A stretch of DNA of 5,547 nt from Nitrospinota bacterium (GTDB taxonomy: Bacteria; Tectomicrobia; Entotheonellia; J063). The stretch is taken from NCBI GenBank assembly GCA_003696125.1, contig RFHZ01000098.1, forward strand, positions 1 to 5,547, in the 5' to 3' direction. Below, one piece after another: positions 4,729-5,547 of the stretch. The translations under genes and the position numbers were made by a program. The notes beneath the pieces are model-generated. The model ran no database searches, had not been told where the DNA came from, and saw nothing but the letters and a program-made list of their open reading frames with translations. How positions within the stretch are numbered: the first letter of the stretch is position 1; each line of letters begins with the position of its first letter.

Positions 4729-5547
4729 CTATGGGAGTAAGCGCGTGCACAACTCCTGCACACTGGTGGTGTGTCGCGTCAAATCGCTCTGGAGTCGCCG
4801 GAGATCATCTCCGTACCCGAGGCGCCGGGCCAAAAAGGCAAAGGCTTCACTCTCGACCGAAGGGACGGCCAGATCTCTGGCATTGCCGCGAACCATGCGC
4901 AAGGCATCGATCAAGCGTCGCAGGAAGATATAGGCGTCGTAGAGCCGGGCATGCTCCTCTGGCGACAGGATTCCCAGGGCGGTCAACCGGCGCAGGGCTT
5001 CGCCGGTGTTGGTTACCCGTAGTTGAGGATAGCGGTGTCCATAGGTTATCTGGAGTCCCTGCACCAGATATTCCAGATCCACCAGGCCTCCCGGACTGTA
5101 CTTGGCATTAAACGTTCCCCCGGCAACCAGATGGCGAAGTTGACGCTCCCGCATCGCCCGCATCGCTGCCACGTCAAATCGCTCCCCGGTATAGAGAAGC
5201 GCATCACGGAGTTGCACCACCTGCTCCCCGAATCGCGGGTCACCGGCGATGGGTCGCAATTTGATCAACGCCTGTCGCTCGTACGCCCAGGCCGGTCCAT
5301 CCGGGGCAAAATACCGTCGAAAGGCCTCCAGAGAGACGGCCATGCTCCCCGCCTTTCCATACGGCCGCAACCGCAGGTCGATCTCAAAGATCCCTTCCCG
5401 TTTACCGCGAATGGTACGGGCAAAGCTCTCCACCAGCCTCTCGTAATACGCCGCCGTTGTGATGACCTCTGGCCCGGTGGTCTTCCCATTGCCGGCATAG
5501 AGGAACATCAACTCGATATCCGAGGCAAAGCCGAGCTCGCCTCCCCC
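4729..5547 (-). CDS. glnE: Glutamine synthetase adenylyltransferase, C-terminal part (cut by window edge)
   Basis: The last 272 residues of a GlnE-type protein, which attaches and removes AMP on glutamine synthetase in response to PII and glutamine. The reading frame is open to the window edge. The visible part begins in the nucleotidyltransferase domain, GGGELGFASDIELMFLY (residues 1-17), with acidic residues Asp10 and Glu12. FEIDLRLRPYGKAGSMAVS follows with the third acidic residue, Asp57, then YERQALIKLRPIAGDP. The helical domain that follows carries KYSPGGLVDLEYLVQGLQ, the pattern of the GlnD/GlnE helical domain (PF08335). It ends with a leucine-rich helix and a TAG stop. Because this is the C-terminal domain, it should be the adenylylating half if the protein has two domains as in E. 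coli. The N-terminal half cannot be seen. The second acidic position is Glu where SDLD is usual. Confidence 0.88.
   Translation of the reverse strand, partial: GGGELGFASDIELMFLYAGNGKTTGPEVITTAAYYERLVESFARTIRGKREGIFEIDLRLRPYGKAGSMAVSLEAFRRYFAPDGPAWAYERQALIKLRPIAGDPRFGEQVVQLRDALLYTGERFDVAAMRAMRERQLRHLVAGGTFNAKYSPGGLVDLEYLVQGLQITYGHRYPQLRVTNTGEALRRLTALGILSPEEHARLYDAYIFLRRLIDALRMVRGNARDLAVPSVESEAFAFLARRLGYGDDLRRLQSDLTRHTTSVQELCTRLLP

Overview
The window reads as a stretch of chromosome from a free-living Gram-negative-type bacterium of moderate to high GC. The glutamine synthetase adenylyltransferase (glnE) suggests PII-linked nitrogen control. AGGAGG-type ribosome binding sites and E. coli-like -35/-10 boxes are easy to see. 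The PurM variant and the YgiT/DUF4258 remnant point away from enteric bacteria and towards a deep-branching lineage. I cannot name the phylum with confidence. Every protein gene lies on the minus strand; the only plus-strand gene is a tRNA.

Right side (about 2024-5547, read right to left): the 3' part of glnE, cut by the window edge, ends at 4729. Within a few bases of its stop is a good sigma70-type promoter (TTGCCT, 17 bases, TATACT). This appears to start an operon of a cytoplasmic six-repeat TPR protein, a small conserved protein of unknown function, and purM (fifth step of de novo purine synthesis). After a 136-base gap comes a small two-helix membrane protein. No other purine gene is present.

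Middle (about 1330-1990): a complete tRNA-Phe(GAA) with encoded CCA lies on the plus strand at 1911-1986. A second, truncated copy of its 5' half lies about 580 bases upstream in the same orientation and ends inside the anticodon. The two copies share a perfect 27-base direct repeat. Between them, on the minus strand, is a damaged toxin-antitoxin locus. The N-terminal part of a DUF4258-like toxin runs straight into the C-terminal part of a YgiT-type zinc-finger antitoxin in another frame, with the first CxxC of the antitoxin missing. This looks like an internal deletion in an old mobile or duplicated segment at the tRNA gene. It is the most interesting part of the window.

Left side (about 81-1249, minus strand): a UPF0158-family protein followed by a small PAPS-dependent-type sulfotransferase, probably co-transcribed. 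A weak promoter-like signal beyond the sulfotransferase may serve a gene outside the window. I see no CRISPR array, insertion sequence, origin or convincing intrinsic terminator.
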